A DNA stretch of 64,000 nucleotides from Lysobacter sp. yr284 (GTDB lineage: Bacteria; Pseudomonadota; Gammaproteobacteria; Xanthomonadales; Xanthomonadaceae): positions 1 to 64,000 of the forward strand of contig NZ_FNPT01000006.1 in assembly GCF_900107375.1 (NCBI RefSeq), in the 5' to 3' direction. Below are positions 50,265 through 59,322 of the stretch, piece after piece. A program made the position numbers and the translations under genes. Position 1 is the stretch's first letter, and each line of letters opens with the position of its first letter. A model generated the notes under the pieces. The model was not told where the DNA came from. It saw only the letters and a program-made list of their open reading frames with translations, and did not search any database.

Positions 50265-50496
50265 AATGCTTCGGCGATCAGCGTGTGCGGCGACCGGTGG
50301 CGGCGGGGCCCGGCGGCTGAATGCGCGCGCCTCGCGCCGGGCCGCCGGGATGATCCGCGGCCGCCGCTTTTTGCGAGTACCGCCATGCCCGCTGCAGCGA
50401 CAGCCGGGCTATCGGCGCGACCCGGGCGATGCCGTCGGCAACGCGCAGCGGGCGTTCGCGCCGCCCACCGCATGTTTCACCACAGGAGCGAGCAGC

Positions 50497-51267
50497 ATGA
50501 AATGGTTTTCGGCACCCACCCTGGTCCTGCTGGCGGCGATCGGACTGATCCAGTTGTCCGGCGCCACCGCCGCGGCGGTCACGCCGCCCTTCGTCTTGAA
50601 CCCGGCCTTGTGCGCGCCGGTCTGCGGCGCCTCGCAACTGGCCGATAGGTCCTGGATCAAGCCGGGACGCGCGACGTACGAAGATCAGAACGTCGAAGTC
50701 GACATCGACGCCGCGGATCTGCTGCAGGCGGGCCAGGAAAGCGTCTTCGTCAGCACCATGTCCGGCGACCAGGCCTTCACGCCCACGGGCCAGTTCACCG
50801 CCAACGCGACCGGCGGCGGCATCGGCGTCGTGCTCGGATCGGCCCAGCCGCCGTATCACCCCAACTGCGTCGGCGCGACCGCGCAGAACCGCCAGTTCGG
50901 CATCTTCGGCTACACCTGGGCCGATCCCTGGGCGTCGACGCCGGGCGTGCGGGACTGCAAGAACATCGCCAAGGGGCTGCTCACCCGAGGCACCATCGTG
51001 CACGTGTCGATCATCACCAACTGTGGCCGCGGCCTGGCGCCGGTGTGCGCGGTGACGGCCACGCTGACCAACAAGGCGACCGGCGCGGTGCTGGCGCAGT
51101 CGAGCCTGTCCGGCGTGAGGATCAAGAACCCGCTCAACGCGCGCAAGATCTGGTACGGCGTGAGCAACTTCTACGCCGATTCGCCGAACTACCCGGTGAG
51201 CTTCGCTCCGGGCAGGGAGACCTACTACGCCGAGGTGGAACCGCAGTGCAACCCGATCTGCCCGTGA
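50497..51267 (+). CDS. Secreted protein of unknown function
   Basis: A 256-aa protein with signal peptide (MKWFSAPTLVLLAAIGLIQLSGATA) and AGGAG nine bases upstream of the ATG at 50497. The mature chain is beta-rich with paired cysteines (ALCAPVCGAS near the start, RDCKN, TNCGRGLAPVCAV, and QCNPICP at the end), implying a disulfide-stabilised extracellular domain; the CxxxC and CxxxC elements at both ends are nearly mirror images. No family recognised. It diverges from the YcaO operon across the CRP-like site. Confidence 0.72.
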   Translation: MKWFSAPTLVLLAAIGLIQLSGATAAAVTPPFVLNPALCAPVCGASQLADRSWIKPGRATYEDQNVEVDIDAADLLQAGQESVFVSTMSGDQAFTPTGQFTANATGGGIGVVLGSAQPPYHPNCVGATAQNRQFGIFGYTWADPWASTPGVRDCKNIAKGLLTRGTIVHVSIITNCGRGLAPVCAVTATLTNKATGAVLAQSSLSGVRIKNPLNARKIWYGVSNFYADSPNYPVSFAPGRETYYAEVEPQCNPICP

Positions 51268-51329
51268 GGGCGGTTCCTCCGCGATCGGTTGCGTGCCGCG
51301 CCGGCGTCGCGGACGCGGGTTGAACCTGC

Positions 51330-51364
51330 GGAGCCGGGCCGCGCAGCGAGCGCGACCCGGCTCC
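51330..51364. terminator. Inverted repeat between convergent genes
   Basis: GGAGCCGGG (51330-51338) and CCCGGCTCC (51356-51364) pair perfectly across 17 bases that can pair further. It lies between the secreted-protein gene and the convergent GST gene. No T-run; probable terminator for both. Confidence 0.45.
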
Positions 51365-51429
51365 TTGCAGGGCGAACCCGCCTGTCCGGCTCGGGCGCCG
51401 CCGCGCTGCGGCGTCCGCCCGGCTGGGGA

Positions 51430-52104
51430 TCACGCCGCCGGCGGCGCGCCTTCGGCGGCGGCCTGGAATTGCTCGAACACCTCGCGTTGCGCCGCGAACG
51501 CGCGCTGGTAGGCCGGCCGCGCCGTGGCCCGGGCGAGGTAGGCGGCGAGGTTGGGATAGGCCTCGACCGTGCCGAAGCGCGCCAGCCGCAGCAGCACCGT
51601 CGTCATCAACAGGTCGCCGGCGCTGAACGCGCCGTCCAGCCAGTCGGCGTCGCCCAGGTGCCGCGACAGCTCGCCGAGCCGGCGATGCACGCGTTCGTCG
51701 AGCATCGCCGCGCGCTCCGCGTACCAGCTGCGCTCGCGTTCGAGCACCTCGGTCATCGCGCGTTCGAAGATCGGCGGCTCCACGGTGTTGAGCGCGGCGA
51801 ACATCCAGGCGATGGCGCGCATTCGCGCATTCGCGTCGGCCGGCAGCAGGCCGGGGTGGCGTTCGGCCAGGTGCAGCACGATCGCGCCGGACTCGAACAA
51901 GGCCAGCCCGCCGTCCTGGTAGGTCGGAATCTGGCCGAAGGGGTGCAGCGCCAGGTGCGCGGGCTGCTTCATGCCGGCGAAGGAGAGCAGGCGCACCTGG
52001 TAGGGCTGGCCGAGTTCCTCCAGCGCCCAGCGCACGCGCATGTCGCGCGCCAGCCCCTTGCCGCGGTCGGGCGAGGTTTCGAAAGCGGTGATGATCGGGG
52101 TCAT
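51430..52104 (-). CDS. Glutathione S-transferase family protein
   Basis: A 224-aa protein with the thioredoxin-like N-terminal domain (ITAFETSPDRGKGLARDMRVRWALEELGQPYQVRLL, cis-proline in FGQIPTYQD, and ALFESGAIVLHLAERHP binding the gamma-glutamyl group) and an all-helical C-terminal domain ending YLARATARPAYQRAF. It resembles stress-type bacterial GSTs. The catalytic residue is not obvious (Ser10 or a neighbour). It appears monocistronic. Confidence 0.9.
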   Translation of the reverse strand: MTPIITAFETSPDRGKGLARDMRVRWALEELGQPYQVRLLSFAGMKQPAHLALHPFGQIPTYQDGGLALFESGAIVLHLAERHPGLLPADANARMRAIAWMFAALNTVEPPIFERAMTEVLERERSWYAERAAMLDERVHRRLGELSRHLGDADWLDGAFSAGDLLMTTVLLRLARFGTVEAYPNLAAYLARATARPAYQRAFAAQREVFEQFQAAAEGAPPAA

Positions 52105-52367
52105 CCGTGGGCTCCGGTGATCGTTCGAGAACGGCCGCGCGCTGCGCGGATCATGGCAGAAGGCGGCTGCGGGCGGCCGCGCCGCGCGCGGCCCGGCGCG
52201 TCGCGGCCGCACGGAGCGGTTCGCAGCGCGGCCGCAAGCCGCCTTTCGCTATAGCGACGAACCGCCGCCGGCGAAATCGACACGCGGCGGCGCGCGGCGT
52301 TCGGTACGGGCGCGAACGCCCCGCGCGGCCGACGCGCGGCGTCACACCGGTCCCGTACCATGCGGCC

Positions 52368-52976
52368 ATGCCGAACCTGCCCGCACACGATTACGCCGAC
52401 GGCCACGTGATCCACCTCGTGCCGAGGCTGGCGCCGGCGCCGGGCCCGGCGCCCGCGGCGCTGGAGCTGCCCCGCCGCCTGGGGCCGGCCGGGCGGGCCT
52501 GGTTCGCGTTCGCCAACGCGGCGGTTTCCGCCGCGTCGATGGCGGCGCTGTTCCTGCTGTGGACGCACGCGACGCCCGGCTGGTGGTTCGATCTGATCTT
52601 CACCGTCATGCTGGTCGGCCTCGCGGCCGCGCCGTGGGCGATCCTGGCCGCGTCGATCCGGCAGGCGAGGTTCGAGCGCGGCCTGCAGGCGCTCTGGGGC
52701 GACATCGGACGCCGCGCGATCGCCGCGGACGCGCGGGTGATCGAGCGCGACTGGACGCTGAGCGAAGACGGTTCGGTGGCGTCCTTCATCCTGACCGTGC
52801 GCACCGCCGACGCTGCGTCGCTGTGCGGCCGCTGGCAGCCCGCGGCTGCGAGCCAGGGTTTGCTGCAGGCGCAGGTGCCCGGGGTCGGCGCCCAGGCGCG
52901 GGTGTGGCGGGTCGCGGACGCGCCGGCCGGCGCGCCGCTGGTGATCGAAGCGGCCGATCCTTCGGTCGTGGCTTGA
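52368..52976 (+). CDS. Small inner-membrane protein of unknown function
   Basis: A 202-aa protein with two membrane helices (WFAFANAAVSAASMAALFLLW, about 45-65, and DLIFTVMLVGLAAAPWAILAA, about 75-97) followed by a soluble C-terminal domain of about 100 residues rich in valine and alanine (IERDWTLSEDGSVASFILTV). The ATG at 52368 is the first in frame. No family recognised. Confidence 0.68.
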   Translation: MPNLPAHDYADGHVIHLVPRLAPAPGPAPAALELPRRLGPAGRAWFAFANAAVSAASMAALFLLWTHATPGWWFDLIFTVMLVGLAAAPWAILAASIRQARFERGLQALWGDIGRRAIAADARVIERDWTLSEDGSVASFILTVRTADAASLCGRWQPAAASQGLLQAQVPGVGAQARVWRVADAPAGAPLVIEAADPSVVA

Positions 52977-53669
52977 GTCGCTGTCCTGCGGTGCCGGCGC
53001 CGACGCGCCGCGATTGAGTCCAGGCGATGCGGGCGGCGTGCGCCGCATCCGCCGCGCTATCGCCGCCGGCGCGGCCAACGCGTCGGCGTTCGAAAACTAC
53101 GTTGCCGCATCGATGCCGGCTGCGCGCTTGGGCGAGAACAGGACGGCGGGCGGCAGCACGCGGGGACAGGCGCTGCCGTACCGCAGTGCGGCAGCGCCCG
53201 GGCGACGCTTCAAGCCCGGCCCGGCCGCGAGGACGCGAACGCGGCGGCCATCGATCGACTCGGCGAACGCGCGCAAACGCGATCATCCGCCGCCGGCGGC
53301 CGGGTTTTCGCGGACGGATCGGCAGGGGTAGGGAGGACGGCACCTCGACGCGTTTGGTTTTCATACAGGGCCGTTCCCGCGCCAGGGGCCGCAGTTCGAG
53401 ATCGTGGCGGCGGGACGCTCGCGCCGACGCGGCAGACGCGGGTCGCGCTGGTTGGGGCCAGCGCGGCCGCACCGGATTCCGTGGTTCTTCAACGAGTCCG
53501 GCCCGGTGCCGACGCTTGCGCGGGTCCTGGCTTCGTATCTCCGTATCGACGTTCACTCCGATCCATCCGTAGTTCCGCCCCGCAACCTGCGCGCGATCCC
53601 GGATCGGCCGGCGCGAAGCGCCAGCCGCGATGGACGCGGCGCATCCGACGAACCAAAGGAGTTGGTGGC
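52977..53669. other. 693-bp region without a clear gene
   Basis: Lies between the small membrane protein and the subtilase. Frames on both strands are arginine-rich and look like non-coding high-GC sequence. It should hold the subtilase promoter; the subtilase ribosome site AAAGGAG is at about 53655-53661. No repeats were noticed. Confidence 0.45.
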
Positions 53670-55439
53670 ATGCGACAGACCTTCAAAAAGCGCACGGCGT
53701 TGAGCCTGGCGACCTTGGCCGTACTGGCCAGCGCGACGGCGCAGGCGCAGCAAGGCGATCCGCTGTACCGGTACCAGTGGCATCTGATGAACTACGGCCA
53801 GCAGGTGCTGGGCGACACCCGGCCCGTCTCCGGCATCGACCTGGGCATCGACGACCTGCACGACTACAACATCCGCGGCAAGGGCGTGATCGTCGGCGTG
53901 CTCGACGAGGGCACCGAGATCCGCCATCCCGACCTCGCCGCGAACGTGGTGCCGAACGGCTCGTGGAACTTCAACGACGGCAGCCACGACCCGACCCCGA
54001 CCTCCCCCGACGCCGCCCACGGCACCTCGGTCTCCGGCATCATCGCCGCGGTCGGCTGGAACGGCATCGGCGTGCGCGGCGTGGCCCCGAGCGCGCGCCT
54101 GAAGAGCTTCAACTTCCTCGACTCCGACGCCAACGACGCGCAGATCCAGTACGCCTGGTGGGACGGCCCGGAATCCAAGGACGTCGCCATTTCCAACAAC
54201 AGCTGGGGCAGCACGATCCCGCTGTTCCCGACGGTGATTTCCGAAAACGAACTCGCCGCCTGGGAAAACCCGATGTCGGCCACCCGCGGCGGCCTGGGTA
54301 CGGTCTACGTCAAGGCCGCCGGCAACAGCTTCGCCAGCGTGCCGCATTCGCTGTTCGGCGAGCTGTGCCCCGCCAGTTCCGGCCAGGTCGGCTGCAGCCA
54401 GTCGATCAACGACACCGAGGCGAACTTCTTCAACGTCATCACCGTGGCCGCGGCCAACGCCGCCGGCAAGCGTTCGAGCTACTCCACCCCGGGTGCCTCG
54501 GTGTGGGTGTCGGGCCTGGGCGGCGAGTACGGCTGGGAACGCGCGTCGGTATCGGTGAACGCGCCGGCCGGCTTCGCCGACCGCCAGCCGGCGGTGCGCT
54601 TCGATCCGGCGATCGTGACCACCGACCTGAGCGGCTGCGTCAACGGCTACAACGCCAACGCGGTGGTGCCGCCGGAGTTCGTGTCCGACCTCAACCTCAA
54701 CCGCCTGGAGTCGGACCAGTCCGCGATCGACAACACCTGCAACTACGGCGGCACCATGAACGGCACCTCGGCCGCCGCGCCGACCGTGTCGGGCGTGGTC
54801 GCGTTGATGCTGCAGGCCAATCCCAAGCTGAGCTTCCGCGACGTCAAGTACATCCTGGCGACCACCTCGCGGCGGATCGATCCGAACCAGGCGGCGGTGA
54901 CCAATGCCGACGGCACCGTGCTTTCGGCCGGCTGGACCGTCAACGCCGCCGGCCGCGCCTTCAGCAACTGGTACGGCTTCGGCCTGGTCGACGCGACCAT
55001 GGCGGTGACCCGCGCGACCGGCTTCAAGTCGCTCGGCCGCCTGGTCGACAGCGGCTGGCAGCCGGCCCAGGTGGCCGCGGCGCTGCCGATCGGCAACGTC
55101 GCCGCGCCCGCGCGCGCCACCGTGCGCATCGCCGCCGGCGCCGGCCGGGTCGAGGCGGTGCAGATCGGCATGGCCTCGGACTACGCGCTGGACTTCCTGG
55201 AGTCGACCACGCTGCGCGTCAGCCTGATCTCGCCCAGCGGCACCCGCGCCATCGTCGTCCCGGCGGGCGCCGCGTTCGCCGCCGACACCATGACCTTCGA
55301 CCTCGCCGCCGCCAACGCGTTCCTCGACGAAACCGGCACCGGCGACTGGACCCTGGAAGTGGTCGACACCGCGCTCGCGGCCGGCGCCGAAACCAAGGGC
55401 AATCTCACCTCGTTCAAGATCCGCGTCCTGGGGCACTGA
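53670..55439 (+). CDS. Secreted subtilisin-like serine protease (S8, kexin-like with C-terminal P-like domain)
   Basis: A 589-aa exported protease. Signal peptide to about residue 27 (ATAQAQ), then directly the catalytic domain with no obvious propeptide: QWHLMNYGQ, catalytic Asp79 in GVLDEGTEIRHPD, His117 in HGTSVSG, oxyanion Asn in AAGNSF, and Ser367 in GTSAAAPTVSG. Residues about 470-589 look like the beta-sandwich P domain of proprotein convertases (LESTTLRVSLISPSGTRA ... FLDETGTGDWTLEVVD). The start QWHL and lack of a pro-region match the kexin/aeromonas-type group, which use separate chaperones. The next gene begins 2 bp after the stop. Confidence 0.93.
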   Translation: MRQTFKKRTALSLATLAVLASATAQAQQGDPLYRYQWHLMNYGQQVLGDTRPVSGIDLGIDDLHDYNIRGKGVIVGVLDEGTEIRHPDLAANVVPNGSWNFNDGSHDPTPTSPDAAHGTSVSGIIAAVGWNGIGVRGVAPSARLKSFNFLDSDANDAQIQYAWWDGPESKDVAISNNSWGSTIPLFPTVISENELAAWENPMSATRGGLGTVYVKAAGNSFASVPHSLFGELCPASSGQVGCSQSINDTEANFFNVITVAAANAAGKRSSYSTPGASVWVSGLGGEYGWERASVSVNAPAGFADRQPAVRFDPAIVTTDLSGCVNGYNANAVVPPEFVSDLNLNRLESDQSAIDNTCNYGGTMNGTSAAAPTVSGVVALMLQANPKLSFRDVKYILATTSRRIDPNQAAVTNADGTVLSAGWTVNAAGRAFSNWYGFGLVDATMAVTRATGFKSLGRLVDSGWQPAQVAAALPIGNVAAPARATVRIAAGAGRVEAVQIGMASDYALDFLESTTLRVSLISPSGTRAIVVPAGAAFAADTMTFDLAAANAFLDETGTGDWTLEVVDTALAAGAETKGNLTSFKIRVLGH

Positions 55440-55441
55440 GC

Positions 55442-55999
55442 ATGAAAATCCAATTCCTTCCGTTGTGCGCCGGCTTGCTGGCGATGAGCGCGATGCCGGC
55501 GGCGCTGGCCCAGTCGTACACCAAGCAGGCCGAGTTGGGCCTGGCCGCGACCGGCGAGACCTTCTCGATCGGCCAGACCCAGTACCGCATCGCGCCCGCG
55601 GCCGAGGTCAAGCGCGCCGACGCCGCCACCGACCCGCGTCGCGATGTGGTCGTCGGCGAGTACGTGGTCGAGCCCAAAGCCGCCGTCGCCAACGCCCGCA
55701 GCAAGCGCGCCGTCGGTGCGGTCGCCGGCAACGGCCTGGGCGCCGCGGTCTCGGCCAACGGCCGCGCCGTGGTGGTCGCGCCCGAGCTCAACGTCTACTT
55801 CAGCAACGCGGGCGTGGTGGACGCGTTGGTACGCGAGACCGGCGGCACCTTGCTCTATTCCTCCACCGCCGGCGGCAAGGCGACCATCGGCTATGCCTCG
55901 CTGGCGGAAGCGATGAAGGCGCGCCAGCGCATCCTCGGCAAGGCCGGGGTGAAGGAAGTCAGCCCGCGCCTGGTGCAGCAGCGCAGGGTGGCCTGGTAA
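55442..55999 (+). CDS. Secreted partner protein of the subtilase (candidate chaperone or inhibitor)
   Basis: A 185-aa protein with a signal peptide ending ALAQ. The mature part has a linker rich in Ala and Val and a C-terminal segment (TGGTLLYSSTAGGKATIGYASLAEAMKARQRILGKAGVKEVSPRL) that reads like the beta-alpha-beta fold of subtilisin propeptides/I9 inhibitors, though I cannot match it to a named family. It begins 2 bp after the subtilase, which itself lacks a propeptide, as in Aeromonas serine protease, which needs a separately encoded chaperone. Role as chaperone or temporary inhibitor is inference. Confidence 0.68.
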   Translation: MKIQFLPLCAGLLAMSAMPAALAQSYTKQAELGLAATGETFSIGQTQYRIAPAAEVKRADAATDPRRDVVVGEYVVEPKAAVANARSKRAVGAVAGNGLGAAVSANGRAVVVAPELNVYFSNAGVVDALVRETGGTLLYSSTAGGKATIGYASLAEAMKARQRILGKAGVKEVSPRLVQQRRVAW

Positions 56000-56012
56000 G
56001 CGCAGGCGCAGC

Positions 56013-56039
56013 GCCCGCGCAGTCCAAGGCTGCGCGGGC
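56013..56039 (+). terminator. Hairpin after the subtilase pair
   Basis: Perfect 10-bp stem GCCCGCGCAG / CTGCGCGGGC with a seven-base loop, 14 bases after the partner-gene stop. No T-run follows. Likely transcription end or 3' stabiliser. Confidence 0.5.
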
Positions 56040-56210
56040 CGTTGCAGGCGCTGCGATACGGGCGCGGCGCGAAGCTCGCGTCGCGCACGCGGACGGTCCG
56101 CATCGCGGATCGTTCTGCGGCAAGGCTCCGCGTGTGGACGCGGAGTCTTTTCGTTTGCGCTCGACGGATCACCGGCCGGCGCCATCGCGGCCGGCCGCGC
56201 CCGCGGACGC

Positions 56211-56972
56211 TCAACGCTCCAATTCGATCAGCAGCGAGCGCAGCAGCCGCGCGTCCGGCATCTGCTCCAAGCCGATGCCGGCCGCCTCGAACCACGACGC
56301 GTCCGCCTCCGGATGCGGACCGCTCAACACCACCACGCCGCGGCCGAAGGAATAGCGCGCCGCGGCGAGGTCGTCGTTGGCGTACGTCGCGATCGCCTTG
56401 AAGCCCGGGTCCTTCGGCGCGCGCAGCAGGTAAGGGCCGTCCTGGTAGAAGACCGTTTCCTGTCGGCCTTGCCAGCGCACGGCGACGGCGGCGTCCTCGC
56501 TGTCGACGACGGCGAAGCCGGGCCGGCCGACTTCCGAATCCAGCTCGTGCGGGACGAGCCCCAGGCCGGACGCGCTGGCGAGATAGGCGCCCATGCACAG
56601 CCCCAGGTAGCGGCCGCCGTGGGCGACGTAGTCGTGGATGGCGTCGATGCGTTCCTCGCCCAGGCTGGCGAGCGCGCCGGGAATGTCCTGGCCGCCGCCG
56701 GGTTGCGCATAGACGTCGTAGCGGGCGAGGGTCTGCGGGGTGATGTCGGCGGCTTCGCCTGCGCCGACGAAATCGACGCGGTACTTCGGGTGCAGCCGTT
56801 CGATCGCGCGCTTCAGCGTTTCCGGACAGCGCTCGCACGAGGCCGGGCCGCGATAGACCGCCACCCGCACCGTGCCGCTGTCGCGCGGATCGCTTCGGGC
56901 GGCGGCGGGCGAGGGCAGGGCGAGCGCGCCCGCCACGGCGAGCGCTGCGATGTTCAGGACGAAGCCTTTCAT
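56211..56972 (-). CDS. Secreted BPL_N-domain protein (class I glutamine-amidotransferase-like fold)
   Basis: A 253-aa protein with signal peptide ending SPAAA. The mature chain is a ThuA/GATase1-like flavodoxin fold: VRVAVYRGPAS, VYAQPGGGQDIPGAL, YLGLCMGAYLASASGLGLVP with a cysteine at the nucleophile-elbow position, and a late GVVVLSGPHPEAD containing the histidine. It matches the BPL_N domain first named from the N-terminus of yeast-type biotin ligases, here exported and alone. Substrate unknown. Confidence 0.82.
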   Translation of the reverse strand: MKGFVLNIAALAVAGALALPSPAAARSDPRDSGTVRVAVYRGPASCERCPETLKRAIERLHPKYRVDFVGAGEAADITPQTLARYDVYAQPGGGQDIPGALASLGEERIDAIHDYVAHGGRYLGLCMGAYLASASGLGLVPHELDSEVGRPGFAVVDSEDAAVAVRWQGRQETVFYQDGPYLLRAPKDPGFKAIATYANDDLAAARYSFGRGVVVLSGPHPEADASWFEAAGIGLEQMPDARLLRSLLIELER

Positions 56973-57343
56973 GCGGTGGCGAGGGCGACGAGGGGACAGC
57001 CCGCATCCTGCCCGCTTGCGGCGCCGTTGCCGGTGCCGATGGGTACTGGCGTGTACCCGTGTGTAATCGCCGGCGGTGCGGCCTGTCCTGGCCTGCGGCG
57101 CGAACGCCCGCGCCGGCCGCGCGCGGGCGCGCCGTACGCGAGCTGGGCCATGCAGCGCGCAGCGTTTCGCGACCCAGCGCACAGTTGACGACACGCGTCG
57201 GCATCACGGCCTTATTGCGCCCGCTTACGCGTTTGTTGTGAATATTGCCGGGCGATAGCATGGCCGTCCCGAGGCCCCGGCGGTGTCGCGCCGGGGCCGC
57301 AGCGGCCGCTCGCGGCCGCCCAACGAATTGCGGAGATGCCGTC
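56973..57343. other. Divergent intergenic region, 371 bp
   Basis: Lies between the BPL_N gene and the toxin-antitoxin pair. It contains an inverted repeat GGGTAC-6-GTACCC (57041-57058) and a less GC-rich stretch around 57205-57260 (TTTGTTGTGAATATTGCC), the likely promoter area of the toxin pair. No gene seen. Confidence 0.45.
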
Positions 57344-57526
57344 ATGACCAAATCTTTCGTCGACGAGATCGGCGCCGAACGCGCCCAGGCGCTGGCCAGC
57401 AAAGCGGTCGCCGAGGCGATCGCCGAAGCCGATGCGCGGGGCCTGCCGCAGGTGGTGAAGATCGACGGCGTGTGGTGCCGCCGCTACCCGGACGGCCGCG
57501 TCGAACCGGTCGAGGGAGGGCGCTGA
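57344..57526 (+). CDS. Small protein upstream of the zeta toxin, candidate antitoxin
   Basis: A 60-aa protein: an amphipathic helix (FVDEIGAERAQALASKAVAEAIAEADARG) followed by a short beta hairpin (PQVVKIDGVWCRRYPDGRVEPV). It ends two bases before the toxin start. Size, order and coupling fit an antitoxin that masks the toxin. The fold differs from the classical three-helix epsilon antitoxin, so the assignment rests on context. Confidence 0.68.
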   Translation: MTKSFVDEIGAERAQALASKAVAEAIAEADARGLPQVVKIDGVWCRRYPDGRVEPVEGGR

Positions 57527-57527
57527 G

Positions 57528-58523
57528 ATGCCCGGCGACGATCTGCCGCGGATGATCGTGTTCGCCGGGCCGAACGGCTCGGGCAAGAGCACCATCACCA
57601 AGAGTTGGAGCGAAGAGCCCGGTTTCCCGAAGGACGGCTACATCAACGCCGACGAAATCGCCAAGGGCATGGAGAAGCAGTATCCGGACTACCAGGAACG
57701 CAACTTCCGCGCCGCCAACATCGCCGAAGAACACCGCAAGCTCGCGCTCGACAGCGGCAAGCCGTTCGCGTTCGAGACGGTGATGTCGACGCCGGGCAAG
57801 CTGGCGCAGTTCGACGAGGCGCGCAACAAGGGCTTCAGCGTCGACCTGGTGTTCGTGACCACCGAGCATTCGCAGATCAACAAGCAGCGCGTGACCAATC
57901 GCGTCGCCGACGGCGGACACGGCGTCGACGGCGCCAAGATCGTCGAGCGCTACGAGCGCGCGATGGACCTGCTGCCCGCGGCGGTGGAAAAAGCCAACAC
58001 CGCGACCATCTACGACAACTCCGGGCGCGAGCCGATCGTGGTCGCGAAGAAGCTGGAAAACGGCAAGATGGTGTATCCGCAGGGCGAAAACACCCCGGAT
58101 TGGGTCAAGGAGCGCCTGCAGAAGCCGCTGGAAGCGCGCGACGCCTCGCGCGCCAACATCGACCGCGAACTGCACGCGCGCGCGCCCGGCGCCGAGGTGC
58201 GCGCGGCCGACATCAGCGCCGGCCACGAGTACCGCGGCCGCGTCGCCCTGATGACCTCGCAGCACGTGCTGCAGCATGTTTCCGGCCCGAACTTCGTCCT
58301 GCACGACCGCTCGCTGACGCCGGCGGTGGATTTCGCCAAGGCGCAAAAGGACCCCGGCTTTCCGGAGGTCAACGTCTCCTACAAGTTCGGCGCGGACGGC
58401 AAGCATCCGCCGGTGGCGCCCGAGGCCGTGCAGGCGCAGGGCCAGCAACAGGCGCAGCAGCAGGCGCCGTCGGGGCAGGCGCCGGGACAGGAGCCGACCC
58501 AGACGCCGCGTTCGAAGCTGTAG
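57528..58523 (+). CDS. Zeta-toxin family kinase
   Basis: A 331-aa protein whose first 200 residues are a zeta-toxin/PezT-like P-loop kinase: Walker A in AGPNGSGKST (14-22), the substrate aspartate in YINADEIAKG, FETVMSTPGKL and an arginine-rich lid (NKQRVTNRVADGGHGV). Family members phosphorylate UDP-N-acetylglucosamine and block wall synthesis; larger relatives have other targets. Residues about 205-285 form an extra domain, and the last 40 are Gln/Ala/Pro-rich and disordered (QAQGQQQAQQQAPSGQAP). It is translationally linked to the small gene before it. Confidence 0.9.
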   Translation: MPGDDLPRMIVFAGPNGSGKSTITKSWSEEPGFPKDGYINADEIAKGMEKQYPDYQERNFRAANIAEEHRKLALDSGKPFAFETVMSTPGKLAQFDEARNKGFSVDLVFVTTEHSQINKQRVTNRVADGGHGVDGAKIVERYERAMDLLPAAVEKANTATIYDNSGREPIVVAKKLENGKMVYPQGENTPDWVKERLQKPLEARDASRANIDRELHARAPGAEVRAADISAGHEYRGRVALMTSQHVLQHVSGPNFVLHDRSLTPAVDFAKAQKDPGFPEVNVSYKFGADGKHPPVAPEAVQAQGQQQAQQQAPSGQAPGQEPTQTPRSKL

Positions 58524-58559
58524 GCGGGCGCGGCGACGGGCGGCGACGGGCGGCGCCGC

Positions 58560-58586
58560 ACGCAGCCCCGCGCTGCGGGGCTGCGT
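58560..58586 (+). terminator. Strong hairpin after the zeta-toxin gene
   Basis: Perfect 12-bp stem ACGCAGCCCCGC / GCGGGGCTGCGT with a three-base loop, 37 bases after the toxin stop. No T-run. Probable terminator. Confidence 0.55.
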
Positions 58587-58671
58587 CGTATGGGGCCGGC
58601 GCAGCGCTGTTCGGGCTGCGCGCACGATAAGGTGGCCGCGCGTGACGCGCCACGCACGACAGGGAGGTCGG

Positions 58672-59010
58672 ATGGAACCGGAACGGCTGGTTGGCGCCGC
58701 GATCGCGGCGATCGTCGTGCTCGGGTTGATCGTGAAGTTCCTGCCCAAGCGCAAACCGCCGTCGGCGGTGTTCCAGTGCGGGCGTTGCGGCACCGCCGCG
58801 CGCCACGACGAGCGCACCGCGCAGGCCTGGCGCAGCGGCAAGCGCAAGTTCTTCTGCCGCGCCTGCCACGCCAAGTGGTTGCAGACGCGTCCGCCGCGCG
58901 AACGCGAATCCCCTGCCGGCTCCGCCGGCCGCTCGGGCTGCCTCGGCGTACTCGCCTGGTTCGCGCTGCTGCCGATGGGCGGTGCGCTGTTGTGGGCCAG
59001 CGTGGTCTGA
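58672..59010 (+). CDS. Membrane-anchored zinc-ribbon protein
   Basis: A 112-aa protein with a membrane helix at each end (LVGAAIAAIVVLGLIVKFLP near the start, GCLGVLAWFALLPMGGALLW near the end). Between them CGRCGTAARHDERTAQAWRSGKRKFFCRACHAKW supplies two CxxC pairs, a zinc ribbon facing the cytoplasm or periplasm. GGGAGG precedes the ATG at 58672. No known function. Confidence 0.75.
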   Translation: MEPERLVGAAIAAIVVLGLIVKFLPKRKPPSAVFQCGRCGTAARHDERTAQAWRSGKRKFFCRACHAKWLQTRPPRERESPAGSAGRSGCLGVLAWFALLPMGGALLWASVV

Positions 59011-59052
59011 CCGCGACGTCGGGCGGCGCGAGCGCGCCGCCCGACGCATGCC

Positions 59053-59322
59053 TCAGTTCAGCTCGCCGCCCGGCGGCGCGATCCTGAAGCAGGTGCCGCG
59101 CTGGGTGGTGAACGACCCCGACCACAGGCCCCAGCCGGCCGGCTGCGGATCGACGCAGCCGCGGCTGATGTACTGCACGCCGCGCACGTTGCCGGCCGAG
59201 TCGGCGTAGGTGCGTATCTCCACGTACGCGCCGGGTTGCGAGAACGCCGGGGCCGCGACGCTGGCGATCGCCAGTACCGCCGCGGCGGCGGCGAACGTCC
59301 ATTGTTTGTTGCGCTTGCGCAT
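59053..59322 (-). CDS. Small secreted protein (DUF6289-like)
   Basis: An 89-aa protein with signal peptide ending APAFSQ. The mature chain of about 60 residues (YVEIRTYADSAGNVRGVQYISRGCVDPQPAGWGLWSG ...) has two cysteines and resembles DUF6289 peptides, which are abundant in Lysobacter and relatives. AAGGAG lies seven bases before ATG 59322; ATG at 59328 is possible but too near that site. Function unknown. Confidence 0.72.
   Translation of the reverse strand: MRKRNKQWTFAAAAAVLAIASVAAPAFSQPGAYVEIRTYADSAGNVRGVQYISRGCVDPQPAGWGLWSGSFTTQRGTCFRIAPPGGELN

Noticed and set aside
57041-57058. GGGTAC-6-GTACCC inverted repeat as antitoxin operator
   Set aside because: Six-base arms are short enough to occur by chance and it lies about 290 bases before the antitoxin start, so it is mentioned only as part of the gap.
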